Part shown: in pieces, positions 52,116-63,200 of the stretch
Layout: each line of letters begins with the position of its first letter
How positions within the stretch are numbered: the stretch's first letter is position 1
NCBI RefSeq assembly: GCF_002157835.1
Contig: NZ_CP020809.1
Coordinates: 434,001 to 498,000, forward strand
Direction: 5' to 3'
Length of the DNA stretch: 64,000 nucleotides
From: Mycobacterium dioxanotrophicus
GTDB lineage: Bacteria > Actinomycetota > Actinomycetes > Mycobacteriales > Mycobacteriaceae
Position numbers and translations under genes: made by a program
Notes under the pieces: model-generated
The model's database searches: none
Told to the model about the DNA's origin: nothing
What the model saw: the letters and a program-made list of their open reading frames with translations, nothing else

Positions 52116-54119
52116 GTGACCGACCTGCGCAGGCGGGCCGGCGGCCTGGGCGAGCGGTTCGAGAACTGGCCTGCCTTCCCGTACCACCCGTCGGTGCGCA
52201 TCAGCCTGTGGGTCGGCGTCGTGGTGATCGCCGGGCTGTTCGGCTGGGGCGCCTGGCAACGCCGGTGGATCGCCGACGACGGCCTGATCGTGCTGCGCAC
52301 GGTGCGAAACCTGTTGGCGGGCAACGGCCCGGTCTTCAATGCCGGGGAGCGCGTGGAGGCCAACACCTCGACGGCGTGGACCTACCTGGTGACCCTCGGC
52401 GCCTGGATCGGCGGCCCGCTGCGGCTGGAGTACGTCGTGCTGGCGCTGGCCCTGGTGCTGAGCGTGCTCGGCGTGGCGCTGGTCATGCTGGGTACCGGCC
52501 GCCTCTATGCGCCCAGCCTGCGGGGCCGTCGCGCGCTGCTGCTGCCGGCAGGCGCGCTGGTCTACATCGCGATCCCACCGGCCCGCGACTTCGCCACCTC
52601 GGGGCTCGAAAGTGGTTTGGTGCTGGCCTATCTCGGGTTGCTGTGGTGGATGATGGTGTGCTGGTCGCAGGCGCTGCGGGCCCATCCCGATCAGCAGCGG
52701 GGACAACAAAACATCACCGGCTCGGTGTTCGAGGCGTCGCTGGCCTTCGTCGCGGGGCTGAGCGTGCTGATGCGCCCGGAGCTGGCTCTGCTCGGCGGCG
52801 GTCTGCTGGTCATGATGCTGGTGGCCGCCCGCGGTTGGCGCCGCCGGACGTTGATCCTCGTCGCGGGTGGATTGCTGCCGGTGGGTTACCAGATCTTCCG
52901 GATGGGCTACTACGGCCTGCTGGTGCCCGGCACCGCGGTGGCCAAGGACGCCTCGGGGTCCAAATGGGCCCAGGGCTTCATCTACCTGACCAACTTCAAC
53001 CACCCCTACCTGCTGTGGGTGCCTGCGGTGCTGCTGGTGCTGCTCGGAATGGTGTTGTTGGCCACCAGGACTCGGCCGTGGTGGGTCCGGCGGCAGGTGC
53101 CGCGGGGCTATGGCTGGCTGCCGCGCACCATCCAAAGTCCGCCTGCCATCGTCATTTTCATGGTGGCCAGCGGCTTCCTGCAGGCGGTGTACTGGGTGCG
53201 CCAAGGCGGTGACTTCATGCACGGCCGGGTGCTGCTGGCTCCGGTGTTCTGCATGCTGGCCCCGGTCGCGGTGATCCCGGTGGTGCTGCCCGACGGCACC
53301 AAGTTCACCCGGGAGACCGGTTATCTGCTGGCCGCCGCCACCAGCGTGCTGTGGGCTGCGGTGGTCGGCTGGTCGGTCTGGGCGGCCAACTCGCCGGGGC
53401 TCGGCGCCGATGCCACGCGGGTCACCTATTCCGGCATCGTCGACGAGCGGCGGTTCTACTCGCAGGCCACCGGTCACGCGCATCCGCTGACCGCTGCCGA
53501 CTATCTGGACTACCCCCGCATGCGGGCGGTCCTCACGGCCATCAACAACACTCCCGACGGTGCCCTGCTGCTGCCGTCCGGCAACTACGACGTGTGGGAC
53601 GTGGTGCCCGCGCTCCCGCCGCCGGCGGGCCTCACACCGTCGGAGCGTAGGGCGCTGACAACGCCGCACACAGTGTTTTTCACCAATCTCGGCATGGTCA
53701 GCATGAACACCGGGCTCAACGTACGGGTCATCGATCAGATCGGGCTGGCAAACCCCATGGCGATGCACACCCGACGCCTGACCGACGGCCGCATCGGCCA
53801 CGACAAGAACCTGTTCCCGGACTGGGCGGTGGCCGAGGGACCGTTCCTCAAGGAACACCCGTATGTCCCGCCGTATCTGGACGAGGACTGGATCACCGAA
53901 GCCGGGGTGGCGCTGACGTGTCCGGACACCGACGCCATGCTGAATTCTGTGCGTGCCGAGATGGGTCCGCGACGGTTCCTGTCGAACCTCACGCACGCCT
54001 ACGAATTCACCAAATACCGGATCGACCGCGTGCCGTTGTACGAGATCAACCGGTGTGGGCTGCAACCGCCGCCGACCAAGGTGCCGCCGTACACGGGCAT
54101 GCCCGCAACCGGTCCGTAG
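52116..54119 (+). CDS. aftB: Terminal arabinofuranosyltransferase AftB
   Basis: AftB (Rv3805c) adds the terminal beta-1,2-arabinofuranose residues of arabinan from DPA on the outer face of the membrane. GTG at 52116 gives 667 residues. The N-terminal half is a GT-C fold with about ten helices, with the catalytic acidic pair in WIADDGLIVLRT soon after the first helix and the conserved FNAGERVEANTSTAWTYL. A soluble periplasmic domain from about residue 430 (ATRVTYSGIVDERRFYSQ) contains cysteines. The gene starts 28 bases after ubiA and completes the glf-to-aftB run. Confidence 0.94.
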   Translation: MTDLRRRAGGLGERFENWPAFPYHPSVRISLWVGVVVIAGLFGWGAWQRRWIADDGLIVLRTVRNLLAGNGPVFNAGERVEANTSTAWTYLVTLGAWIGGPLRLEYVVLALALVLSVLGVALVMLGTGRLYAPSLRGRRALLLPAGALVYIAIPPARDFATSGLESGLVLAYLGLLWWMMVCWSQALRAHPDQQRGQQNITGSVFEASLAFVAGLSVLMRPELALLGGGLLVMMLVAARGWRRRTLILVAGGLLPVGYQIFRMGYYGLLVPGTAVAKDASGSKWAQGFIYLTNFNHPYLLWVPAVLLVLLGMVLLATRTRPWWVRRQVPRGYGWLPRTIQSPPAIVIFMVASGFLQAVYWVRQGGDFMHGRVLLAPVFCMLAPVAVIPVVLPDGTKFTRETGYLLAAATSVLWAAVVGWSVWAANSPGLGADATRVTYSGIVDERRFYSQATGHAHPLTAADYLDYPRMRAVLTAINNTPDGALLLPSGNYDVWDVVPALPPPAGLTPSERRALTTPHTVFFTNLGMVSMNTGLNVRVIDQIGLANPMAMHTRRLTDGRIGHDKNLFPDWAVAEGPFLKEHPYVPPYLDEDWITEAGVALTCPDTDAMLNSVRAEMGPRRFLSNLTHAYEFTKYRIDRVPLYEINRCGLQPPPTKVPPYTGMPATGP

Positions 54120-54261
54120 TTTGCGCGGGGGCGGTGTCGCGGCGTTAGACCACAAACCTGGGATTTGGCTGTCAGCGGGTTGGTCTGTTTGGGTAACGCT
54201 AGGCCGTCATGGCCCGATACGTAATTGGGCCGCCGTGCGTCCGCTTGCGGTGTGCCCGATG

Positions 54262-54308
54262 GTCTGCCCTGATCGCACTTCGGACCACTGAGTGTGACCA
54301 GGGCAGAC
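54262..54308. terminator. Long imperfect hairpin between aftB and fbpA
   Basis: The outer stem GTCTGCCCTG (54262-54271) / CAGGGCAGAC (54299-54308) and the inner stem TCGCACT / AGTGTGA (one G-T pair) form one rod-like structure. It lies 142 bases past aftB and 112 bases before fbpA; it may end the galactan/arabinan operon or act as an fbpA leader. Apart from this, the 300-base gap holds only the fbpA promoter region. Confidence 0.55.
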
Positions 54309-54380
54309 ATCTGCTGAAAAGAAGAAAATGGCCTTGGTGTGGTTGACTACACGGGCACGTGAGCCGGTTACGTCCGCTGA

Positions 54381-55427
<1,047 letters not shown>

Positions 55428-55463
55428 TCAGGCGGCCGGTAGCGGCCGAACACGATATTGACG

Positions 55464-55500
55464 CTGACGGCGGCGATCCCTCTGGGGTCGCCGCCGTCAG
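55464..55500 (+). terminator. 17-bp hairpin after fbpA
   Basis: CTGACGGCGGCGATCCC (55464-55480) pairs with GGGGTCGCCGCCGTCAG (55484-55500), one G-T pair and a TCT loop. It is 36 bases after the fbpA stop and separates fbpA from fbpD. The remaining 150 bases to fbpD contain its promoter and leader, with no other gene. Confidence 0.82.
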
Positions 55501-55648
55501 CCGTTTCCATCGCCACCTGTGCATCCGATGTGGTTCACTACAACGGGTTCTGTGCTCCTCGCGTGCGCGGGGGTCTGTGCGGGGGCACTTTTCAGCAACG
55601 GGGTCCGATGGCTCTCCGGGAGTTCCCGGCGACAGGAGGGGTTTGAGG

Positions 55649-56551
55649 ATGAGGCGTGGGTTGATTGCCGTGCGAGCGGTGCTGTTGACCGCGGTTCTGG
55701 CGGCCGGGCTGTGGACCTCGTCGGTCCTCTCCGGAACCCCGGCCCGAGCTGACGGGGTCGAGTACCTGATGGTGCCCTCGGCGGCAATGGGCCGCGACAT
55801 CCCCGTGGCGTTCCAGGGCGGTGGGCCGCACGCGGTGTTCCTCCTCGACGCCTTCAACGCCGCTCCCGACGTGAGCAACTGGGTCAACGCCGGGCATGCC
55901 ATGAGCACGCTGGCGGGCCGCGGCATCTCGGTCGCCGCCCCGGCCGGTGGCGCGTGGAGCCTCTACACCAACTGGGAGCAGGACGGCAGTAAGCAGTGGG
56001 AGACCTTTCTCTCCGACGAGCTGCCGAATTGGCTGGCCGCCAACAAGGGCCTGGCCCCGGGCGGGCACGGCATCGTCGGTGTCTCGCAGGGCGGGACCGC
56101 GGCAGTGACGCTCGCCGCATTTCACCCGGACCGTTTCCGGTTCGCGGGTTCGCTGTCGGGCTTCCTCACGCCGTCGGCCACCACGCTGAACGGCGCGATC
56201 ACGGCCGGGCTTGCGCAGTACGGCGGCGTCGACAGCTACGGCATGTGGGGCGCGCCGCAGCTGGGCCGCTGGAAGTGGCGCGATCCCGACGTGCACGTGC
56301 AGCTGCTCGCCGATGCCAACACCCGGCTGTGGGTGTACACCCCCAACACCATGACGTGCAGTGATCCGGCCGCGATGATCGGTGTCTGCGACCAGGCGCA
56401 GGGCAGCAACCGGGCGTTCTACTCGCACTACCGCGGCGTGGGCGGCAGCAACGGGCACTTCGACTTCCAGGGTGGCGGCCAGCATGACTGGGGCAGCTGG
56501 GCGCCGCAGCTGGCCCAGATGTCCGGTGAATTGGTGGCCACCATCAAGTAG
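55649..56551 (+). CDS. fbpD: MPT51/FbpD, Ag85-like secreted protein with altered catalytic triad
   Basis: The 300-residue precursor has a signal peptide ending at [22 protein letters not shown]. The alpha/beta-hydrolase fold follows Ag85 closely (AVFLLDAFNAAPDVSNWVNA, LSDELPNWLAANKGLAPGG). In the triad, the nucleophile elbow is GVSQGG (Ser146) and the last His is in GGQHDWGSW (His279). The Glu position is replaced by Ile244 (AAMIGV for the family FLEG). The M. tuberculosis MPT51, as I recall it, has lost the Ser as well. Mycolyltransferase activity is doubtful and it may bind matrix proteins. GGAGGGG ribosome site 6-12 bases upstream of ATG 55649. Confidence 0.92.
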   Translation: MRRGLIAVRAVLLTAVLAAGLWTSSVLSGTPARADGVEYLMVPSAAMGRDIPVAFQGGGPHAVFLLDAFNAAPDVSNWVNAGHAMSTLAGRGISVAAPAGGAWSLYTNWEQDGSKQWETFLSDELPNWLAANKGLAPGGHGIVGVSQGGTAAVTLAAFHPDRFRFAGSLSGFLTPSATTLNGAITAGLAQYGGVDSYGMWGAPQLGRWKWRDPDVHVQLLADANTRLWVYTPNTMTCSDPAAMIGVCDQAQGSNRAFYSHYRGVGGSNGHFDFQGGGQHDWGSWAPQLAQMSGELVATIK

Positions 56552-56594
56552 CTGCGGCCAATTCGGTTGTACCGGGGCAACTTTTGGCAGCCGG

Positions 56595-56600
56595 TACCGT
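56595..56600 (+). promoter_or_regulatory. -10 element, leaderless promoter of the DUF732 lipoprotein gene
   Basis: TACCGT is 6 bases before the GTG at 56607, so the lipoprotein and downstream lipase can be transcribed apart from fbpD. Confidence 0.5.
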
Positions 56601-56606
56601 GGAGAC

Positions 56607-57062
56607 GTGCAACGCTCGGTACGGTCGGCCACCCTGGTTCTCGCGGTGTCCGCTTCGTCGTTGCTGACCGGCTGCGGCGCGGGCAGCGACATGATGGAAC
56701 CACTGGCGTTGCCGACATCGCAGATCAACGACGCACACGCCCAGTCGGGTGACCTCGTGCCGGTACCGACCGCCCCGGTCGTCACCGCTGCGCAGCGGTC
56801 GTACCTCGACGCGTTGGCCGCTGCCGGTGTGAAGCCGTCGAGCGATCTTCAAGCCCTGACCATCGGGTCTTACGTCTGTCAGGCGCGGGCCGCGAAGCAG
56901 AATGATCAGGCGGTGTGGGATCTTGTGCTACCTCTGGTGCGCAGCGATGTGCGCGCCAACCACGTGGTGGACGGCAGCGCGTCAGTCGGGGACGAATCCA
57001 ACGGTGAAGTCGCCGCCGCGGCCTCCGATTACATCCGCATCGCAACCGAACAACTCTGCTAG
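56607..57062 (+). CDS. DUF732-like putative lipoprotein
   Basis: GTG at 56607 opens a 151-residue protein with a signal peptide and lipobox LLTGC, whose cysteine would be lipidated. The mature part ends with a helical domain ([54 protein letters not shown]). This is the DUF732 arrangement, with two cysteines that can form a disulfide. Function unknown. It lies 8 bases upstream of the Rv3802c-type lipase gene, so the two are probably translated from one mRNA. Confidence 0.78.
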   Translation: MQRSVRSATLVLAVSASSLLTGCGAGSDMMEPLALPTSQINDAHAQSGDLVPVPTAPVVTAAQRSYLDALAAAGVKPSSDLQALTIGSYVCQARAAKQNDQAVWDLVLPLVRSDVRANHVVDGSASVGDESNGEVAAAASDYIRIATEQLC

Positions 57063-57070
57063 CAGGAGAC

Positions 57071-58081
57071 ATGGCGAAAAATTCTCGACGGAAGCGGCAT
57101 CGCATCCTGGCCCTCATCGCTGCCGGTGCGATGGCACTTGTCGTGGTGCTGGTGGTGGCGATCGTGGTGATCGTGATGCGCAGGCCGGAGACGCCGTCGG
57201 CCCCGCCCAGCGCCCAGCCGTCCCCCGGGGTGCAGGTGCCGCCGACGACGCGTAAGCCGCGCCCGGCGTTCCAGAGCGCCGACTGCCCGGACGTGTTCGT
57301 GCTGTCGATCCCCGGCACCTGGGAGTCCTCGGTGCAGCTGGACCCGGCCAACCCGGTGCAGTTCCCGCTGGCGTTGCTGCTCAACGTGACCAATCCGCTG
57401 CGTGCGCAGTTCGACAGCTCGCGGATGGAGATCTACACGGTTCCCTATACCGCGCAGTTCCACAATCCGTTCGCCGCGGACAAGCAGATGTCCTACAACG
57501 ACAGCCGCGCCGAGGGCACCCGCGTCGCGGTGAAGGCGTTGACGGACATGAACAACCGCTGCCCGCTGACCAGCTACGTGATCATGGGCTTCTCGCAGGG
57601 CGCGGTGATCGGCGGCGACATCGCCAGCGACATCGGCAACGGCCGCGGTCCGGTGGACGAGGACCTGGTGCTCGGTGTGACGTTGATCGCCGACGGGCGC
57701 CGGCAGATGGGTGTGGGCCAGGACGTCGGCCCCAACCCCGTCGGCCAGGGCGCCGAAGTGACCTTGCACGAGGTGCCGACGCTCTCAGCGCTGGGTTTGA
57801 CGATGACGGGACCTCGCCCGGGCGGGTTCGGTGCCCTCAACGACCGCGCCAATGAGATCTGTGGCACGGGTGACCTGATCTGTTCGGCCCCGCAGGGGGC
57901 GTTCTCGATCGTCAACCTGCCTGCCACGCTGGAGACCTTGTCGGGTAGCGCCGCCGGTCCGGTCCACGCCCTCTACAACACTCCGCAGTTCTGGGTTCTC
58001 AATGGTCAGACGGCCACGCAGTGGACCCTGGCGTGGGCGCAGAACCTCATCGAGAATGCGCCGCATCCGGCACATGGATAA
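57071..58081 (+). CDS. Cutinase-like phospholipase/thioesterase (Rv3802c, Culp6 type)
   Basis: The 336-residue protein has a basic N-terminus, a signal anchor ([20 protein letters not shown]) and a Pro-rich linker. A cutinase-like alpha/beta hydrolase follows from about residue 70, with nucleophile Ser in [17 protein letters not shown] and conserved cysteines in [23 protein letters not shown] and [12 protein letters not shown]. Rv3802c is essential in M. tuberculosis, is inhibited by tetrahydrolipstatin, and influences mycolate levels. The context next to fadD32 and pks13 supports a role in mycolate or envelope lipid balance. Confidence 0.93.
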   Translation: MAKNSRRKRHRILALIAAGAMALVVVLVVAIVVIVMRRPETPSAPPSAQPSPGVQVPPTTRKPRPAFQSADCPDVFVLSIPGTWESSVQLDPANPVQFPLALLLNVTNPLRAQFDSSRMEIYTVPYTAQFHNPFAADKQMSYNDSRAEGTRVAVKALTDMNNRCPLTSYVIMGFSQGAVIGGDIASDIGNGRGPVDEDLVLGVTLIADGRRQMGVGQDVGPNPVGQGAEVTLHEVPTLSALGLTMTGPRPGGFGALNDRANEICGTGDLICSAPQGAFSIVNLPATLETLSGSAAGPVHALYNTPQFWVLNGQTATQWTLAWAQNLIENAPHPAHG

Positions 58082-58126
58082 CGGTTCGGCCACGAGCGTG
58101 CCGGATTTGGATGGGACCGCTGGACT

Positions 58127-58153
58127 CCCTTAATATTAAGAGAAAAGTAAGGG
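58127..58153. promoter_or_regulatory. AT-rich nested palindromes upstream of fadD32
   Basis: CTTAATATTAAG (58129-58140) is a perfect 12-bp palindrome, and CCCTTA (58127-58132) and TAAGGG (58148-58153) form a wider dyad. In a strongly GC-rich region this is a good candidate operator or promoter for the fadD32-pks13 operon. It lies 146 bases before the fadD32 ATG. Nothing else in 58082-58298 looks coding. Confidence 0.5.
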
Positions 58154-58298
58154 CTTCACGAAGGTGAGTCGCGAGTCCGATCGCGCGTACGATCTTCGGG
58201 GTTTGGGTACGCGCGGTCGGTGGACTGGCTGAGGCGCACCGTGAATGACGTGCGATAACAGGCTTCACCACGAGTGCGGCTCTGACGGGAGAAGAGAT

Positions 58299-60191
58299 AT
58301 GCCGTTCCACAATCCGTTCATCAAGGACGGACAGATCAAGTTTCCTGACGGCGCAAGCATCGTTGAACACGTCGAGCGCTGGGCGAAGGTGCGCGGCGAC
58401 AAGCTCGCCTACCGGTTTCTCGACTTCTCCACCGAACGTGACGGCGTGGCCCGTGACCTGACGTGGGCGCAGTTCAGTGCCCGTAACAAGGCCGTCGCCG
58501 CCCGGTTGCAGCAGGTCACCCAGCCGGGCGACCGCGTCGCGATCCTCTGCCCGCAGAACCTCGACTACCTGGTGGCCTTCTTCGGCGCCCTCTACGCGGG
58601 CCGCATCGCGGTGCCGCTGTTCGACCCGTCCGAGCCGGGCCACGTCGGCCGCCTGCACGCGGTGCTGGACAACTGCCACCCGTCGGCCATCCTGACCACC
58701 ACCGAGGCGGCCGAGGGGGTGCGCAAGTTCTTCCGCAGCAGGCCCGCCAACCAGCGGCCGCGCGTGATCGCCGTCGACGCCGTCCCGGATGACGTCGCCG
58801 CCACATGGGTCAAGCCCGATCAGCCCGACGAGACCACCATCGCGTACCTGCAGTACACCTCGGGCTCCACTCGCATCCCCACCGGCGTGCAGATCACCCA
58901 CCTCAACCTGGCCACCAACGTGGTGCAGGTGGTCGAGGCGCTGGAAGGCGAAGACGGTGACCGTGGCCTGTCCTGGCTGCCGTTCTTCCACGACATGGGC
59001 CTGATCACCGCGCTGCTCGCGCCGATGATCGGCTACTACTTCACCTTCATGACGCCTGCCGCCTTCGTGCGTCGTCCCGAACGCTGGATCCGCGAGCTCG
59101 CCCGCAAGGAGGGCGACACCGGCGGCACCATCTCGGTCGCCCCCAACTTCGCATTCGACCATGCGGCGGCCCGCGGCGTGCCCAAGGAGGGCTCGGAGCC
59201 GCTCGACCTCTCGAATGTCAAGGCCATTCTCAACGGCAGCGAGCCCATCTCGGCGGCCACCGTGCGCCGGTTCAACGAGGCGTTCGAACCCTTCGGCTTC
59301 CCTCCCAAGGCCATCAAGCCCTCGTACGGCCTGGCCGAGGCCACGCTGTTCGTGTCGACCACGCCGTCGGCCGAGGAGCCCAAGATCATCACCGTCGACC
59401 GCGACGAGCTCAACAGCGGTCGCATCGTCGAGGTGCCCGAGGATTCACCCAAGGCCGTGGCCCAGGCCTCGGCGGGCAAGGTCGGCATCGCCGAGTGGGC
59501 GGTCATCGTCGACGCCGAGAGCGCGACCGAGCTGGCCGACGGCCAGGTCGGCGAGATCTGGATCAGCGGCCAGAACATGGGCACCGGTTACTGGGGCAAG
59601 GTCGACGAGACCCGCGAGACCTTTCAGAACACCCTCAAGTCGCGCACCAGCCCGTCGCACGCCGAGGGCGCGGCCGACGACGCCACCTGGGTGCGCACCG
59701 GCGACTACGGCGCCTTCTACGACGGTGACCTCTACATCACCGGTCGCGTCAAGGACCTGGTCATCATCGACGGCCGCAACCACTACCCGCAGGACCTGGA
59801 GTACTCGGCGCAGGAGGCCAGCAAGGCGCTGCGCACCGGGTACGTCGCAGCCTTCTCGGTGCCGGCCAACCAGCTGCCCGACGAGGTCTTCGAGAACGCC
59901 CACGCCGGCATCAAGCGCGACGCCGACGACACCTCCGAACAGCTCGTGATCGTGGCCGAGCGCGCGCCCGGCGCCCACAAGCTCGAGGTCGGCCCCATCT
60001 CCGACGACATCCGCGCCGCCATCGCGGTGCGGCACGGCGTCACGGTCCGCGACGTGCTGCTGACCGCCGCCGGCGCGATCCCGCGCACCTCCAGCGGCAA
60101 GATCGGCCGCCGCGCCTGCCGGGCTGCTTACCTGGACGGCAGCCTGCGCAGCGGCAAGATCGCCAACGCGTTCCCCGACGAGACAGACTGA
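58299..60191 (+). CDS. fadD32: Long-chain fatty-acid-AMP ligase FadD32
   Basis: FadD32 activates the meromycolic acid as an acyl-adenylate and transfers it to the N-terminal ACP of Pks13 for the final mycolate condensation. The 630-residue protein from ATG 58299 has the ANL motifs: P-loop [34 protein letters not shown], and [20 protein letters not shown]. It also has the FAAL-specific insertion, and the final lysine motif [13 protein letters not shown]. Homologue of Rv3801c. GGGAGAAGAG ribosome site precedes the start; frame upstream to 58245 is not needed. Confidence 0.97.
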   Translation: MPFHNPFIKDGQIKFPDGASIVEHVERWAKVRGDKLAYRFLDFSTERDGVARDLTWAQFSARNKAVAARLQQVTQPGDRVAILCPQNLDYLVAFFGALYAGRIAVPLFDPSEPGHVGRLHAVLDNCHPSAILTTTEAAEGVRKFFRSRPANQRPRVIAVDAVPDDVAATWVKPDQPDETTIAYLQYTSGSTRIPTGVQITHLNLATNVVQVVEALEGEDGDRGLSWLPFFHDMGLITALLAPMIGYYFTFMTPAAFVRRPERWIRELARKEGDTGGTISVAPNFAFDHAAARGVPKEGSEPLDLSNVKAILNGSEPISAATVRRFNEAFEPFGFPPKAIKPSYGLAEATLFVSTTPSAEEPKIITVDRDELNSGRIVEVPEDSPKAVAQASAGKVGIAEWAVIVDAESATELADGQVGEIWISGQNMGTGYWGKVDETRETFQNTLKSRTSPSHAEGAADDATWVRTGDYGAFYDGDLYITGRVKDLVIIDGRNHYPQDLEYSAQEASKALRTGYVAAFSVPANQLPDEVFENAHAGIKRDADDTSEQLVIVAERAPGAHKLEVGPISDDIRAAIAVRHGVTVRDVLLTAAGAIPRTSSGKIGRRACRAAYLDGSLRSGKIANAFPDETD

Positions 60192-60282
60192 TGAGCGCTC
60201 GCGCGAAGAAGAGACGGCACTGATCGGACTTTCGACCGATACCGCCGACTGCTGGCCGGTCTGAGACAAAGGTGACTTGAAA

Positions 60283-63200
60283 ATGGATGAAACACAGAAC
60301 GATTCGAATCTTCCAGCCCGCACCGAGTCTGCCGGCCAGCCGGCGTCGCGCCCTGACATGACCGTCGCGGAAATGCGCGAATGGCTGCGCAAGGCCGTCG
60401 CCACGGCCACGGGGCAGTCGGCCGACGCCATCGACGAGACCACGCCGCTGATCGAGCTCGGCCTGTCCTCGCGGGACGCGGTCGCGATGGCGAGCGACAT
60501 CGAGGATCTCACCGGCGTCACCCTGACGGCCACGGTGCTGTTCCGCCACCCGACCATCGAGTCGCTGGCGACCGTGATCATCGAAGGTGAGCCCGAACCG
60601 GAGGACACCGGCGACGAGGACTGGTCGCGCGACCGCGACGTCGAGGACATCGCCATTGTCGGTGTCGCGACCCGTTTCCCGGGGGACATGAACACCCCCG
60701 ACGAGATGTGGACCGCGCTGCTGGAGGGCCGCGACGCCATCACCGATCTGCCCGAGGGCCGGTGGGAAGAGTTCCTCGGCGAGCCGCGCATCGCCGAGCG
60801 CGTCGCCAAGGCCCGCACCCGGGGCGGATACCTCAAGGACATCAAGGGTTTCGACTCCGAATTCTTCGCGCTGTCGAAGATGGAAGCCGACAACATCGAC
60901 CCGCAGCAGCGCATGGCGCTGGAGCTCACGTGGGAAGCGTTGGAGCACGCCAGGATTCCTGCGTCGAGCCTGCGTGGCACGAGCGTCGGGGTGTACATCG
61001 GCAGTTCGACCAACGACTACAGCTTCCTGGCCATGAGCGATCCGTCGGTCGCGCACCCATACGCCATCACCGGAACGGCGAGTTCCATCATCGCCAACCG
61101 GGTTTCGTACTTCTACGATTTCCGCGGCCCCTCGGTCGCGGTGGACACCGCGTGCTCGAGCTCGTTGGTTGCCGCGCACCACGGTGTGCAGGCGCTGCGG
61201 TCGGGTGAGGCCGACGTCGCGGTGGTGGGCGGCGTCAACGCGCTGATCACCCCGCTGGTGACGGTCGGATTCGACGAGGTCGGCGGCGTGCTGGCCTCCG
61301 ACGGCCGCATCAAGTCGTTCTCCTCGGACGCCGACGGCTACGCCCGCTCCGAGGGCGGCGGCATGCTCGTGCTCAAGCGGGTGTCCGACGCGCGTCGCGA
61401 CGGCGACCACATCCTGGCGGTCATCGCCGGTAGTGCCATCAACCACGACGGGCGCTCCAACGGCCTGCTCGCCCCGAACCCCGATGCGCAGGAAGCGGTG
61501 CTGCGCAAGGCGTACAAGGATGCCGGGGTCAACCCGCGGACCGTCGACTACATCGAGGCGCACGGCACCGGCACCATCCTCGGTGACCCCATCGAGGCCG
61601 ATGCGCTGGGCCGCGTGGTCGGCCGCGGCCGCGACGCCGACAAGCCCGCCCTGCTGGGCGCGGTGAAATCCAATGTGGGACACCTGGAGTCGGCGGCCGG
61701 CGCGGCGAGCCTGGCCAAGATGACGCTGGCGCTGGCCAACGACAAGATCCCGCCGTCCATCAACTACGCGGGCCCGAACCCCTACATCGACTTCGACAAA
61801 GAACACCTCAAGGTCAACGACACCGTCTCGGACTGGCCCCGCTACAGCGGGCACGCCATCACCGGTGTGTCGGGCTTCGGCTTCGGTGGCGCCAACGCCC
61901 ACCTGGTGCTGCGTGAGGTGCTGCCGTCGGATCTCGTCGAGCCCGAGCCGGAACCTGAAGCCGTCGAGGACAAGTCGGCCTCCGACGATGCCAACGCGGT
62001 CTACGTGGGTGGTGTCCGGATGGACGAGTACGGCGAGTTCGTTCACGACGATGAATCCGGGGCCGATGAGTACCCGGCGTACGACGAGGCCACACACGAG
62101 CTGCCCGGCCTGACCGACGAGGCCAAGCGCCTGATCGAGAAAGCACGCGAGGAGCTGGCCGCCGCAGAGGCTGCCGAGCCCACCAAGAGGCTTGTCCCGC
62201 TGGCGATCTCGGCGTTCCTGACGTCGCGCAAGAAGGCCGCCGCGGCCGAGCTGGCGGATTGGATCGACAGCGAGCAGGGCCGGGCGTCGTCGCTGGAATC
62301 GATCGGCCGCTCGCTGTCCCGGCGCAACCACGGCCGGTCCCGCGCAATCGTTCTCGCGCACGACCACGACGAGGCCGTCAAGGGCCTGCGCGCGGTGGCC
62401 GAGGGCAAGCAGCATCCGAGCGTGATCACCGCCGACGGCCCGGTCACCAACGGGCCGGTGTGGGTGCTGGCCGGCTTCGGTGCCCAGCACCGCAAGATGG
62501 GCAAAGAGCTGTACCTGCGGGAACCGGTCTTCGCCGAGTGGATCAACAAGGTCGACGCGCACATCCAGGATGAGCGTGGATATTCGGTCGTCGAGCTGAT
62601 CCTCGACGACGCGATCGACTACACCAACGAGACCTGCGAATACCCCATCGAAGTGGTCCAGACGGTGATCTTCGCCATTCAGATCGCGCTCGGTGAGTTC
62701 CTCAAGTCCCACGGCGCCAAACCTGGTGCGGTGGTGGGACAGTCGCTCGGTGAAGCGGCCGCCGCGTACTTCTCCGGCGGTCTGTCGCTGGCCGATGCCA
62801 CCAGGACCATCTGCTCGCGCGCGCACCTGATGGGTGAGGGCGAGGCCATGCTGTTCGGTGAGTACATCCGGCTGATGGCGCTGGTCGAGTATTCGGCCGA
62901 CGAGATCAAGACGGTTTTCGCCGACTTCCCGGGCCTCGAGGTGTGCGTCTACGCCGCCCCGACCCAGACCGTCATCGGCGGTCCGCCGGAGCAGATCGAC
63001 GCGATCATCGCCCGGGCCGAAGCCGAGGGCAAGTTCGCCCGCAAGCTGCAGACCAAGGGCGCCAGCCACACTCAGCAGATGGACCCGCTGCTCGGTGAGC
63101 TCTCTGCCGAGATCCAGGGCATCGAACCCCATCCGCTCGCCACGGGTTACTTCTCGACCGTGCACGAGGGCAAGTTCATCCGGGCCGGCGCCGAGCCGAT

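Noticed and set aside
52080..54155. 691-residue frame antisense to aftB
   Set aside because: Composition is His/Gln/Arg-rich and unlike any protein family, and the sense frame matches AftB throughout.
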